A stretch of 64,000 nt of DNA from Inquilinus sp. KBS0705. GTDB lineage: Bacteria > Bacteroidota > Bacteroidia > Sphingobacteriales > Sphingobacteriaceae. The translations under genes and the position numbers were made by a program. Of the stretch, positions 8,938 through 17,108 are shown in pieces. A model generated the notes under the pieces. That model saw nothing but the letters and a program-made list of their open reading frames with translations. It was not told where the DNA came from and did no database searches. The stretch lies in contig VCCI02000003.1 of the NCBI GenBank assembly GCA_005938025.2, positions 457,476 through 521,475 on the forward strand, read 5' to 3'. How positions within the stretch are numbered: the stretch's first letter is position 1; every line of letters begins with the position of its first letter.

Positions 8938-9055
8938 GACTCACCCCGACGTAGCTACGCTCGTCGACCCTCTCTCCGCGAGCGGAAAGAGGGTGAAGAC
9001 GAAAATGCAATAAAACCCCCTCTTTGCGAAGCAGAGAGGGGGCAGGAGGTGAGTC
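8938..9055. repeat. 118-bp MITE-like element with terminal inverted repeats
   Basis: Termini GACTCACC (8938-8945) and GGTGAGTC (9048-9055) are perfect inverted repeats. Inside are two strong stem-loops: arms ACCCTCT/AGAGGGT (8967-8994) and arms CCCCCTCT/AGAGGGGG (9016-9042). It has no coding capacity and lies between two minus-strand genes. The form is that of a non-autonomous mobile element or REP-like composite. Confidence 0.7.
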
Positions 9056-9111
9056 GACTCGTAAACTATGCGCTACCGCCAATGCTTCGACAAGATCTGC
9101 ATGACAGTTGC

Positions 9112-9447
9112 TTACTCCGCCACTTTCTCTACCACAACAGCGGTGCCATAGGCCAGTACCTCGGTGATGCCCTGCATTACCTCATTGGCATCGTAGCGCA
9201 TACCTATAATAGCGTTGGCACCCATTGCCTGGGCATGTTGTATCAGCAGGTGATAAGCTTCTTCGCGGGCGTTTTCGCAAAGCTCTACGTAAACAGATAG
9301 CCTGCCGCCAAAAAGCGATTGTATGCCCCCGGCAAAATTGCCCACAACGCTACGGCTGCGAACGGTGATGCCACGCACAACGCCTAAATGTTTAACAACT
9401 TTATAACCGTCTAAACCTACGCCGGTGGTGATGAGTGAAGTGTCCAT
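9112..9447 (-). CDS. YbjQ/DUF74-family protein
   Basis: A 111-residue protein of the YbjQ family (UPF0145, annotated as possibly heavy-metal binding). Typical features are the start LITTGVGLDGYKVVKHLGVVRG, the central GGRLSVYVELCENAREEA and the conserved AMGANAIIGMRYD segment. It forms a small pentamer in known structures; its function is unsettled. It follows the alpha/beta hydrolase by 35 bases and could share its transcript. Confidence 0.88.
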   Translation of the reverse strand: MDTSLITTGVGLDGYKVVKHLGVVRGITVRSRSVVGNFAGGIQSLFGGRLSVYVELCENAREEAYHLLIQHAQAMGANAIIGMRYDANEVMQGITEVLAYGTAVVVEKVAE

Positions 9448-9482
9448 AATGTTTTGTTTTTTGATAGATATGTATTTAGATA

Positions 9483-10403
9483 CTAGTTGTTCAAAAATGT
9501 TACCAAAGCAGGGTTAACTATATCCGGCTGGTCCAGGTAGGGTAGGTGGCCTGCGTTATCTACCGGCAAAAACTCAGTCTTTAGCACACTCCGTACCGAG
9601 TCGCTGTAGTTAAAGGGTACGGTTTTATCTTCTTTACCCCATATTAATAGTACCTGCTTATGCTGGCTGTTTAGCTGGGTATAGCTTGGCCTGCTCTTTA
9701 AATCATAATTATACATGGTAGATACCAGCGCATGCCTAAAGCCTTTATAACTCATTTGAGGCAAATACTTTTCAACCCAGGTTGGTTGGCGGTCGGGGTA
9801 TTTAAAATCGCTTAGCTGGCCGTTTGCGCGGTCGTCGGCAAAAACAGTTTCATGGTAATTGGTAACCACCGCGGGGTATTTGGGTTTCATATCGGGATAA
9901 GCGGGGTCTATCAGTACTACTTTATTAACCATGCCGGGGTAAACGCCGGTAAAATCGGCAGCCAGTTTGCCACCAAAAGATATACCCACCAGGCTTACGG
10001 GTTGTTTTAGGTGCAATTTAGTAATAAGCTCTTTTAGCTGGTCGTAGTATAGTTGCCTATTGTAAACTACGTTTGGCCTGTCGGAGTAGCCGCGGCCGTA
10101 TTGGTCATACCGTAACACCCTAAAGCCATGCTCTAATAAATATTCGTAAGTGCCATCCCATATATGGTAGGGTACGCTAAAACCATGTATCAGTACCACT
10201 ACCTTGCCGCTATCCTGCCCATCCAGTTCGTAGTGGGTAAAACCATGCGATAGCTCAATATAACTACCCGGGGTGGTTTTTCGCGTTTCTTCGGTTATTT
10301 CTTTTTGTTCTTTATCAAAATGGAAATAAAATACGGCAAGCACAGCCGCAGCAAAAATCAATAACACAAGCAGTGTTACCAACAGGCGTTTAAAAGTTCT
10401 CAT
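9483..10403 (-). CDS. Membrane-anchored alpha/beta hydrolase
   Basis: A 306-residue protein with an N-terminal hydrophobic anchor (LLVTLLVLLIFAAAVLAVFYF) and an alpha/beta hydrolase domain. The oxyanion region is HGFSVPYHIWDG, the nucleophile elbow GISFGG, the acid lies in WGKEDKTVPF, and the catalytic His in NAGHLPYLDQP. The substrate is unknown; the architecture resembles broad esterase or lipase-like enzymes facing the periplasm. Confidence 0.88.
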   Translation of the reverse strand: MRTFKRLLVTLLVLLIFAAAVLAVFYFHFDKEQKEITEETRKTTPGSYIELSHGFTHYELDGQDSGKVVVLIHGFSVPYHIWDGTYEYLLEHGFRVLRYDQYGRGYSDRPNVVYNRQLYYDQLKELITKLHLKQPVSLVGISFGGKLAADFTGVYPGMVNKVVLIDPAYPDMKPKYPAVVTNYHETVFADDRANGQLSDFKYPDRQPTWVEKYLPQMSYKGFRHALVSTMYNYDLKSRPSYTQLNSQHKQVLLIWGKEDKTVPFNYSDSVRSVLKTEFLPVDNAGHLPYLDQPDIVNPALVTFLNN

Positions 10404-10485
10404 TTGTTGAGTATAATGGTTTATGGTTTGGAGTAATAAAAGTAGCAGAATTATTTAATTTAGCTGCCTTAAGTTTATTCCCAAT

Positions 10486-11268
10486 ATGCGTATCACTATT
10501 ATCGGTTCGGGCAATGTAGCTACACATCTATCGGCAGCATTTAAAAACGTGGGCCATCGTATAGTACAGGTGTATAGCCGTAATATGCAAAACGCAGCCC
10601 TGTTGGCGTACCATGTAGGTGCCGAAGCCGTAGATGATCTTGAAAACATTTCGGTCGATACCGATGTCTTTATCATCGCTATAAAGGATGATGCCATTGG
10701 TGCAATAGTGCCCAAATTGTTAAAATACGATAAACTGACAGTGCATACCTCGGGCGCGGCAGGCTTAGATCATATACTGGCCTTTACCGATAAAGCGGGT
10801 GTATTTTACCCTTTGCAAACCTTTAGTAAAACCAAGGAACTGAATTTTAGAGAAGTGCCCCTATGCATAGAGGGTGCCGACGAAACCATTACCCTGCAAC
10901 TGGAAGAACTGGCGCGCACCATAAGCAATAATGTTTACCGGGTAAACTCCGCGCAGCGTAAGGTGCTGCATTTGGCAGCCGTGTTTGCCTGCAACTTTAC
11001 CAACCATATGTACACCATAGCGCAACAACTTTTGGCCCAAAGCGATATGGGCTTTGATATGCTGCGCCCGCTGATAGCCGAAACCGCCGATAAAATAAAG
11101 CAGCAAGCGCCCGCTACTGTGCAAACCGGCCCTGCTGTACGCAATGATGAGCAAACTATGGCGGCTCATTTACAAATGCTTAACGGCAAGCCCGAACTGC
11201 AACAGCTTTACACATTATTAAGTCAGGATATTATCAAAAACAACAACACTGCTAACGGGGATAAGTAA
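10486..11268 (+). CDS. Rossmann-fold/DUF2520 protein
   Basis: A 260-residue protein with an N-terminal NAD(P)-binding domain (ITIIGSGNVATHLSAAF) and a C-terminal helical DUF2520 domain (AAVFACNFTNHMYTIAQQLL). It resembles the ketopantoate/F420-dependent oxidoreductase fold, but its reaction is not established. It commonly neighbours kdsC and maf in Bacteroidota, as here, with ferredoxin and iscX between. Confidence 0.88.
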   Translation: MRITIIGSGNVATHLSAAFKNVGHRIVQVYSRNMQNAALLAYHVGAEAVDDLENISVDTDVFIIAIKDDAIGAIVPKLLKYDKLTVHTSGAAGLDHILAFTDKAGVFYPLQTFSKTKELNFREVPLCIEGADETITLQLEELARTISNNVYRVNSAQRKVLHLAAVFACNFTNHMYTIAQQLLAQSDMGFDMLRPLIAETADKIKQQAPATVQTGPAVRNDEQTMAAHLQMLNGKPELQQLYTLLSQDIIKNNNTANGDK

Positions 11269-11274
11269 TTTTGT

Positions 11275-11282
11275 TACTTTTG
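11275..11282 (+). promoter_or_regulatory. -7 promoter box of the ferredoxin gene
   Basis: TACTTTTG matches TAnnTTTG and ends only 5 bases before the ATG at 11288. With the usual Bacteroidota start-site spacing the transcript would begin about 2 bases before the start codon. Confidence 0.55.
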
Positions 11283-11287
11283 CCAAA

Positions 11288-11620
11288 ATGAATATTTTTA
11301 AAGTAACGATAAACTTTGAGGAACAGGACCACGATACCGTTGTGCTGCCAATTGCCGAGGGGGAGTCTGTTTTAGATGTTTGCCTGGAAAACGGCATAGA
11401 GTTACAGCACAATTGCGGCGGCGTATGCGGCTGCAGCACCTGCCATATATACGTTAATAAGGGGATGGATAACATCCAGGAGATATCTGACAAGGAGGAG
11501 GATTTTATTGACAGGGCTGTAAACCCGCGCATCAACTCGCGCCTGGGCTGCCAATGTGTAATAATTGACGGCGATATTGAGGTAACCCTTCCCGACCAGT
11601 CGGATTTTATGGGGCACTAA
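11288..11620 (+). CDS. fdx: Adrenodoxin-type [2Fe-2S] ferredoxin
   Basis: A 110-residue ferredoxin. Cluster ligands are read as C43, C49 and C52 (C-x5-C-x2-C, in HNCGGVCGCSTCHIYV) and C88 (LGCQC). Extra cysteines C32, C47 and C90 are present. The spacing is that of the Isc-type/adrenodoxin branch and not the plant type. It would give electrons to Fe-S assembly or a hydroxylase. Its neighbour iscX recalls the fdx-iscX end of proteobacterial isc operons, but no other isc gene is in the window. Confidence 0.9.
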   Translation: MNIFKVTINFEEQDHDTVVLPIAEGESVLDVCLENGIELQHNCGGVCGCSTCHIYVNKGMDNIQEISDKEEDFIDRAVNPRINSRLGCQCVIIDGDIEVTLPDQSDFMGH

Positions 11621-11621
11621 A

Positions 11622-11708
11622 AAGATAGTACGTAGGACGTTGTACGTTTTACGTGGAAAATATAGACAGAATAACGTATTACCTAAAACGTAGCACGTAT
11701 AACATATA
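11622..11708 (+). repeat. Word-repeat spacer (TACGTTTTACGT) with inverted halves
   Basis: Left half reiterates GTACGTAGGACGTTGTACG and right half reads ACGTAGCACGTATAAC. The two halves are approximately complementary, and the spacer between fdx and iscX is otherwise empty. Confidence 0.6.
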
Positions 11709-11711
11709 AAA

Positions 11712-11954
11712 ATGACAGACGATAAATTTGAGCTTCCCATTCACTGGAATGATTACGAGGATATAGCGATGGGCCTTTACGAAAAGTTTGGCGATGATTT
11801 TGATGAATCAAAGATCTATCGTATACGCTTTACCGAACTGTTGGAGTGGGTGCTATCGTTACCGCACTTTGCCGGTACCCGCGAGCAATCTAACGAAGGC
11901 CACCTGGAGCAGATACAAAGCGCCTGGGTTTACGAGTGGAGAGATAACCAATAG
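11712..11954 (+). CDS. iscX: Fe-S assembly protein IscX
   Basis: An 80-residue acidic protein. The pattern WNDYEDIAMGLYEKFG, then RFTELLEWVLSLPHFAG, SNEGHLEQIQSAWVYEW matches IscX, a small adaptor binding cysteine desulfurase and iron. The core is slightly longer than in E. coli. Adjacent fdx supports the call. Confidence 0.88.
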   Translation: MTDDKFELPIHWNDYEDIAMGLYEKFGDDFDESKIYRIRFTELLEWVLSLPHFAGTREQSNEGHLEQIQSAWVYEWRDNQ

Positions 11955-12022
11955 GCAGTTTGCAGTTGGTGGTTTGCAGTTTGCAGCAATCGGTGTAATC
12001 AAATAATAATCGGTGTAATCAA
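11955..12022 (+). repeat. Word-repeat spacer with GCAGTTT units and a 13-bp direct repeat
   Basis: GGCAGTTTGCAGTTGG and GGTTTGCAGTTTGCAGC resemble the spacer at 5019-5083. They are followed by two exact copies of AATCGGTGTAATC (11988-12000 and 12008-12020), which end 6 bases before the kdsC ATG. Confidence 0.7.
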
Positions 12023-12026
12023 AAAA

Positions 12027-12548
12027 ATGGAATCCTTTTTAACAAAGCTTAAAGATATAACCACATTAATGTTTGATGTGGACGGTGTGCTAACCGATGG
12101 CTCGATATACGTGACCGAAACCGGGGTGCAAAGCCGTGCTTTTAATATTAAGGATAGCTACGCGCTGCAACTGGCTGTTAAAAGCGGCTATAATGTAGCG
12201 GCTATATCGGGCAGCCGGTCAAAAAGCGCGTTGTTCCGTTTAAATAGCCTGGGTATAAACGATGTATACCTTGGCGCACATACCAAATCTGAACGGTTTA
12301 AGCTGTACATCGAAGAAAAAAGCGTGCACCCTTCGGAGATATTGTACATGGCCGATGATATCCCCGATCTGGCTGTAATGAAAATGGTTGGCCTGCCGGT
12401 TTGCCCTGCTGATGCCGCCGAAGAAATTAAGGCCATCAGCGCCTACGTATCGCCATTTGCAGGCGGCAAGGGCTGTGTACGCGATATTATCGAAAAGGTA
12501 ATGAAGGTACAGGGCAAATGGATGAACGACCAGGCGTATACATGGTAG
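12027..12548 (+). CDS. kdsC: 3-deoxy-D-manno-octulosonate 8-phosphate phosphatase (KdsC)
   Basis: A 173-residue HAD phosphatase of the cap-less C0 type. The nucleophile motif is MFDVDGVLTDG (D17, D19), the Ser motif is in AISGSRS, and the last motif is MADDIPDLAVM. It makes Kdo for lipopolysaccharide, consistent with waaA at 20.5 kb. The next gene, maf, starts 39 bases later. Confidence 0.9.
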   Translation: MESFLTKLKDITTLMFDVDGVLTDGSIYVTETGVQSRAFNIKDSYALQLAVKSGYNVAAISGSRSKSALFRLNSLGINDVYLGAHTKSERFKLYIEEKSVHPSEILYMADDIPDLAVMKMVGLPVCPADAAEEIKAISAYVSPFAGGKGCVRDIIEKVMKVQGKWMNDQAYTW

Positions 12549-12587
12549 TTTAAAGTCTTAAGTCGAAAGTTTAAAGTCTATAGTCTT
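12549..12587 (+). repeat. Word-repeat spacer (TTTAAAGTCTTAAGTC)
   Basis: The kdsC-maf gap consists of TTTAAAGTCTTAAGTC, AAAGTTTAAAGTC, TATAGTC: near-heptameric repetition like the other spacers. Confidence 0.65.
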
Positions 12588-13157
12588 TTGAAAAATATCA
12601 AACTCATTCTCGCATCAAAATCTCCACGCAGGCAAGAGTTGCTTACTTTAATGGATATTGATTTTAGGGTGGTGCTGAAAGAGGTGGATGAATCATATCC
12701 TGATGGCTTGTCGCCCGCCGAAATTGCATTATACATCGCCCAAAAAAAGGCCGAAGCATTTGATGAGGATATTGCTGATGACGAGGTAGTGCTTACTGCC
12801 GATACCATCGTAGCTATTGACGGACTAATATTAGGCAAACCCGATTCTCCGGAGCATGCCATCGAAATGCTGCACAGACTATCGGGCAAAATGCACGAGG
12901 TGTATACCGGTGTTTGCATACTGTACAAGGGTCAATACAATAAGTTTTTTGATAGATCTGAAGTATTCTTCCGCAAGCTTACAGAGCAAGAAATACGGAG
13001 CTATGTTGAGGAATATAGCCCTATGGATAAAGCCGGATCCTATGGCATCCAGCAGCGCATTGGTTTAATAGGCATCGAGCGTATTAATGGCTCATACACC
13101 AACGTAGTGGGTTTACCTACCGAGAAAGTGTATCAGCAACTGATGTTGTTGAAGTAG
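12588..13157 (+). CDS. maf: Maf-family nucleotide pyrophosphatase
   Basis: A 189-residue Maf/YhdE-type protein that hydrolyses non-canonical or canonical NTPs and is linked to division control. Conserved motifs: LASKSPRRQELL at the N-terminus, ADTIVAIDG in the centre, and SPMDKAGSYGIQ. The start is TTG, directly before KNIKLILASKSPRR; no ATG fits the conserved N-terminus. Confidence 0.92.
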   Translation: MKNIKLILASKSPRRQELLTLMDIDFRVVLKEVDESYPDGLSPAEIALYIAQKKAEAFDEDIADDEVVLTADTIVAIDGLILGKPDSPEHAIEMLHRLSGKMHEVYTGVCILYKGQYNKFFDRSEVFFRKLTEQEIRSYVEEYSPMDKAGSYGIQQRIGLIGIERINGSYTNVVGLPTEKVYQQLMLLK

Positions 13158-13187
13158 GCTTACTAAAATAACGCGGTTAATAGACCT

Positions 13188-14207
13188 TTAATTTTCCAAT
13201 ACCATTTTTTCCAGCGCGTCTATCCATTTTGGCGAGTCGTTAAGGCTTTCTACCAGTTGTACATGCTCGCCGCCTAAGGCTTTAAATTCATCGCCATATT
13301 CGGTGGTAACTTCGTAAACGGTTTCAAGGCAATCGGCGACAAAAGCGGGGCAAAATACCAACAGTCGTTTTTTACCTTCTTTGGCCATTTTCGCTATTAT
13401 TTCGCTGGTATAAGGCTGCACCCAAGGGTCGCTGCCGAGGCGCGATTGAAAGCAAACGGTATACTTTTCTTTTGGCAAGCCCATTTTGGCGGCAATAAGG
13501 CGTGCCGTGTCGTGAGATTGCGCCGAATAACAAAGCTTATTGGTATCGTTTAAAGTATTGCAGCAGCCATCAACCTTAAGGCAATAGTTGTGCGTATGAT
13601 CGCACTTTTTTAGCTGGCGCTGCGGCAAGCCGTGAAAGCTGAATAGTATGTGGTCGTATGTTTCGGGTTGGTATTTTGCAGCATTATCGGCAAAGGTCTC
13701 AATCATCAGCTCGTTATCATGAAACGAGTTAAGGAACGAGATATCGGGGATGGTTTGCCATTCTTTTACAATGCTCATTACCTTCTCCTGTACAGATCCG
13801 GTACTTGCCGACGCATACTGCGGAAACATGGGGATAACTTGTATCTCGCTTACCAGCGCCTCTTTTAACCTATCTAAAGCGGTTGCTATTGATGGGCTTT
13901 GGTAGCGCATGGCCAGCTCAACCATATAGTCATCGCCAAGGCGCTGCTGTAGTAGCTGCTGTTGCAATATGCTGTAGTGTTTTAATGGCGAGCCAGTTTT
14001 ATCATCCCAAATGGCGCGGTAAAGTTTAGCCGATTTTGGCGCCCTAAAGGGTACAATAATGGTTTTTACCAAAAAGGTACGCAGTACAGGGTTAACATCA
14101 ATAACCCTTGGGTCCATTAAAAACTCGTCTAAATATTTGCGTACATCGGCTGTGCTGGCACTATCTGGTGTGCCTAAATTTACAAGTAAAACTCCCTTTT
14201 TTGCCAT
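13188..14207 (-). CDS. hemH: Ferrochelatase
   Basis: A 339-residue enzyme inserting Fe2+ into protoporphyrin IX. It opens with KKGVLLVNLGTPDSAS, and the catalytic His lies in LFSFHGLPQRQL. The FQSRLG and CPAFVADCLETVYEV segments match the family. Protoheme synthesis genes are not adjacent, so it is probably a single-gene unit. Confidence 0.95.
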   Translation of the reverse strand: MAKKGVLLVNLGTPDSASTADVRKYLDEFLMDPRVIDVNPVLRTFLVKTIIVPFRAPKSAKLYRAIWDDKTGSPLKHYSILQQQLLQQRLGDDYMVELAMRYQSPSIATALDRLKEALVSEIQVIPMFPQYASASTGSVQEKVMSIVKEWQTIPDISFLNSFHDNELMIETFADNAAKYQPETYDHILFSFHGLPQRQLKKCDHTHNYCLKVDGCCNTLNDTNKLCYSAQSHDTARLIAAKMGLPKEKYTVCFQSRLGSDPWVQPYTSEIIAKMAKEGKKRLLVFCPAFVADCLETVYEVTTEYGDEFKALGGEHVQLVESLNDSPKWIDALEKMVLEN

Positions 14208-14219
14208 AATTTATGGCTG

Positions 14220-14227
14220 CAAATGTA
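14220..14227 (-). promoter_or_regulatory. -7 promoter box of hemH
   Basis: Minus-strand TACATTTG matches TAnnTTTG and ends 12 bases before the ATG at 14207. Confidence 0.5.
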
Positions 14228-14295
14228 ATAAAAAACACCCTAACCCGCTGATGGCCCTGCTATTATTGCAAATTAATGATACCAATACGATGGGC

Positions 14296-15018
14296 CTATT
14301 TGGCGTTGAATTTAGGGGGCAGGGGGGCTGTCCATAGTTTCCACCAGGGCAGCCAGGGCGAATCGTGGTGTTCGTAGTGGTAACCAAAAAAATAGCAGCT
14401 AAAAAAAGCCATTAAATGGTTGCGCCGTAAACTGCGCGATTGGTGCTTATTATCGTGCTCGCCTTTATGAGGCAGGTAGGTGCCAAAGTAAAACAACTGC
14501 AGTGTGCTTAACAGCGATGGCACCACCCAAAACAATAGCAGATTGGCCTGCGGTACCAATAGCTTAAATACATTAAACAACACCGCCATTACCACAATTT
14601 GCCATATAGACAGGTAGTTACGTATAAACCTTACATACCAGCTAAAAAAACCACCGTTATGGTAATCGGGGTCATCGTCGGTATGTACATGGTTATGGTG
14701 TTTGTGATGTTTGGTATACAGCTGCCCGTACCAAAACGAAGCATATAAAAAAGTACAAAGGTAGCCAATCAGGTTATTTGCCGTTTTGTTAGGCGCTACG
14801 GTACCGTGCATGGCATCATGCGCGGTAATAAACAAGCCGGTGTACAAATGCATTTGCACCAAAATAAACAGGTATAAAAGCGGGTTGCTAAAGTTTACCT
14901 GCCATTTCATTAACAACAGCGTACAGGTTACCCAGCTGCCAATTACCAGCAGGGCAATAAATAACCCGGTGTACGATGGTGCTTTTTGCAAATGGATTTG
15001 TTTGAACTGGTTAAACAA
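14296..15018 (-). CDS. crtW: Beta-carotene 4-ketolase, CrtW type
   Basis: A 240-residue membrane di-iron oxygenase. Histidine clusters are HDAMHG (H67, H71), HHKHHNHVHTDDDPDYH (104-120) and YHYEHHDSPWLPWWK near the C-terminus. FYFGTYLPHKGEHDNKHQSRS is also typical of CrtW and separates it from fatty-acid desaturases. The start is TTG at 15018, preceded by AAGGAA; the only other in-frame option upstream is ATT. It follows the WG-repeat gene by 11 bases. It would add 4-keto groups to carotenoids. Confidence 0.85.
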   Translation of the reverse strand: MFNQFKQIHLQKAPSYTGLFIALLVIGSWVTCTLLLMKWQVNFSNPLLYLFILVQMHLYTGLFITAHDAMHGTVAPNKTANNLIGYLCTFLYASFWYGQLYTKHHKHHNHVHTDDDPDYHNGGFFSWYVRFIRNYLSIWQIVVMAVLFNVFKLLVPQANLLLFWVVPSLLSTLQLFYFGTYLPHKGEHDNKHQSRSLRRNHLMAFFSCYFFGYHYEHHDSPWLPWWKLWTAPLPPKFNAK

Positions 15019-15029
15019 AATCTGTTCCT

Positions 15030-15533
15030 TTATTTAACGCGTTTACCTAACTTATCAATATAAAACCAATTATCGCTTTCCCAGTGCCAATGTTCAGGGT
15101 CATCGTTAACTACTTTACACTCTTTACTTACCTGTGCACTACCTTTTTCAAATGGCAATTCGCAGCCAAACTGGGGCTTGATAACTATTTTACCGGTTGT
15201 ATCGGCATAGCCCATGTTATTATTGCTATCTAAGATCCTAAAATATCCATCGGCGACATAATCAGGCCCGTTATCGTATATAAATACTTTATAAAGTACC
15301 CTTTCATTTCTGTCAATACCAACTAAACCCATTTTAGCTTTAGAAACTATAGCATAATGCTTAAAGGTATCGGTATAACAATACACGTATTTCCCCATTG
15401 GGATTATAGTATCGTTTTGGGTGTTGATATAGCCATATTTATTAGTGATGGTATCATTTACTAATAATAGATAACTATTGTTTGCTTGGCACGCACTAAA
15501 AAACAACACTATTGAAAGGAGTGCCCACTTCAT
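15030..15533 (-). CDS. WG-repeat-like lipoprotein
   Basis: A 167-residue protein with an N-terminal signal (MKWALLSIVLFFSAC) and a possible lipobox cysteine. Three degenerate WG-type repeats are seen: KYGYINTQNDTIIP, KMGLVGIDRNER and NMGYADTTGKIVIKPQF. Such repeats form beta structure of unknown role. It sits between ispH (3-base gap) and crtW (11-base gap), so it is probably co-transcribed, but nothing in it suggests a carotenoid enzyme. Confidence 0.7.
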   Translation of the reverse strand: MKWALLSIVLFFSACQANNSYLLLVNDTITNKYGYINTQNDTIIPMGKYVYCYTDTFKHYAIVSKAKMGLVGIDRNERVLYKVFIYDNGPDYVADGYFRILDSNNNMGYADTTGKIVIKPQFGCELPFEKGSAQVSKECKVVNDDPEHWHWESDNWFYIDKLGKRVK

Positions 15534-15536
15534 TTG

Positions 15537-16388
15537 TTAAAACGATTCCAGTTTACCTTTTACCTGCTGCATTAGCCACATAGGGGTTGAGGTTGCACCG
15601 GCAATGCCTACCTTATCGTTAGGGGCAAACATAGTTACATCCAATTCATCTAATGATGATACAAAGTACGTGTCGGGGTTGTGCTTGCGGCATACCTCAA
15701 AAAGCACCTTGCCGTTTGATGATTTTTTGCCCGATACAAACACTATTTTGTTAAAATTGGCTACAAACGCGGGCAGATCCTTATCGCGGTTTGATACCTG
15801 GCGGCAAATAGTATCGTTAGCTTTTACTTCGTAGCCGCGTGCCAGTAATTCATCCTTTACGTGGTAAAATTTTTCCATGCTTTTGGTGGTTTGGCTATAT
15901 AGCGTAAAGCTGGCGGGCAAATCGGCGTTATCCAGTTCGGCAATATCCTGAAAAACCAGCGCGTCGCCATTAGTTTGCCCTTGCAGGCCCACTACTTCGG
16001 CATGGCCGTGCTTGCCAAATATCAGTATCTTCTCCTGGCTGTCGTACGATGTTTTAATGCGGTTTTGCAGCTTTAAAACTACCGGGCACGATGCATCAAT
16101 AAGCGTAATGTTATTCTCTAAGGCTATCCTGTAAGTTTCGGGTGCTTCGCCATGCGCGCGTATCAGCACCTTTTCGTTATGCAGGTTACTAAGGTCGCTA
16201 TGTTCAATAATCCGAAGGCCCTGTGCCTTAAGGCGTTCTACCTCCTCGTCGTTATGTACAATATCGCCAAGGCAGTACAGGTAGCCATCTTCGGCCAGTA
16301 TTTCCTCGGCCATGTCAATAGCATAAACCACTCCAAAGCAAAAGCCCGAATCCTGGTCGATAGTAACTTGTAAATGATGATCACCCAT
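15537..16388 (-). CDS. ispH: 4-hydroxy-3-methylbut-2-enyl diphosphate reductase (IspH)
   Basis: A 283-residue [4Fe-4S] enzyme for the last step of the MEP isoprenoid pathway. Cluster ligands C17 (DSGFCFGV), C101 (DASCPVV) and C195 (NDTICRQV) are all present, along with HNDEEVERL and the C-terminal GATSTPMWL. It supplies IPP/DMAPP and is placed next to the carotenoid genes, which makes metabolic sense. Its -7 box leaves only a very short leader. Confidence 0.95.
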   Translation of the reverse strand: MGDHHLQVTIDQDSGFCFGVVYAIDMAEEILAEDGYLYCLGDIVHNDEEVERLKAQGLRIIEHSDLSNLHNEKVLIRAHGEAPETYRIALENNITLIDASCPVVLKLQNRIKTSYDSQEKILIFGKHGHAEVVGLQGQTNGDALVFQDIAELDNADLPASFTLYSQTTKSMEKFYHVKDELLARGYEVKANDTICRQVSNRDKDLPAFVANFNKIVFVSGKKSSNGKVLFEVCRKHNPDTYFVSSLDELDVTMFAPNDKVGIAGATSTPMWLMQQVKGKLESF

Positions 16389-16395
16389 GGCGCTA

Positions 16396-16403
16396 CAAAA
16401 GTA
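16396..16403 (-). promoter_or_regulatory. -7 promoter box of ispH
   Basis: Minus-strand TACTTTTG matches TAnnTTTG and ends 7 bases before the ATG at 16388, predicting a leader of about 4 bases. Confidence 0.5.
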
Positions 16404-16448
16404 GGCAATAACTATTTAAGCTGAAAGAGAAAAGGGATGAGCTATTAT

Positions 16449-17108
16449 TTAAGTAAGGGCCGTCACCAAATTCAACAGCACAAAAAACACAAATTGCGTT
16501 ATCAGCAATACCGGCGCGGCAATGCTTTGCTTTTTAAATTTAAACAGCTCAAAAACGTATAGTAATGCTGCGCCTACAAAAAACCAGCATACATAATTTT
16601 TTATAGGGATGCTGTTACCCGCCCAGGCCCAATAGTTGAACCGTATGGCTACCGGCTCTATCAAAACATCAAGCACCACCAATAGTAAGGCGCCGGTAAT
16701 TACCCTGAAAAAGGTGCTTTTTAGCCTGCTGCGCTGCATGGTTACCCCCGCGGCATATACCAGCATAAACCAGTTGATACCAATGGTGAGGGGAATATCC
16801 AACAGTTTTAAGCCCAAGGTTTGCCCGTAGGTGTAGTTGCCAAAAAGCCAGTGTTGATGCACACCTACCCACTCGGCAGCAAAGCCTGCTACAAACATGA
16901 TGAGCAAAAAAATGCCGGATTGCTTAATAAACCCCGTATGGGCGGTTAGCAGCACCAGCAACATTAGCAACAGGTGCCAGGGTACCAATTGTAAAAATAA
17001 TGGCCTACTTGTAGGTACCGATAGACCCACCAAACCTACAAAGTGAAATAATATAATAACAATAATGGCCGTACGGGGTGTTATATTGATATTTTGCGGC
17101 CTTTCCAT
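16449..17108 (-). CDS. cruF: CruF-type carotenoid hydratase family membrane protein
   Basis: A 219-residue protein with about six hydrophobic segments and the family signature GFAAEWVGVHQHWLFGNYTYG, then KLLDIPLTIGINWFMLVYAAG. It belongs to the carotenoid biosynthesis family (DUF422) that includes CruF, the gamma-carotene/lycopene 1',2'-hydratase. It overlaps the upstream glycosyltransferase by 28 bases, so translation is coupled. The CruF product supplies the hydroxyl that is later glycosylated. Confidence 0.85.
   Translation of the reverse strand: MERPQNINITPRTAIIVIILFHFVGLVGLSVPTSRPLFLQLVPWHLLLMLLVLLTAHTGFIKQSGIFLLIMFVAGFAAEWVGVHQHWLFGNYTYGQTLGLKLLDIPLTIGINWFMLVYAAGVTMQRSRLKSTFFRVITGALLLVVLDVLIEPVAIRFNYWAWAGNSIPIKNYVCWFFVGAALLYVFELFKFKKQSIAAPVLLITQFVFFVLLNLVTALT

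Noticed and set aside
14296..15018. Fatty-acid desaturase
   Set aside because: The histidine-cluster sequences and the PHKGEHDNKHQSRS and PWLPWWK segments fit CrtW ketolases better.
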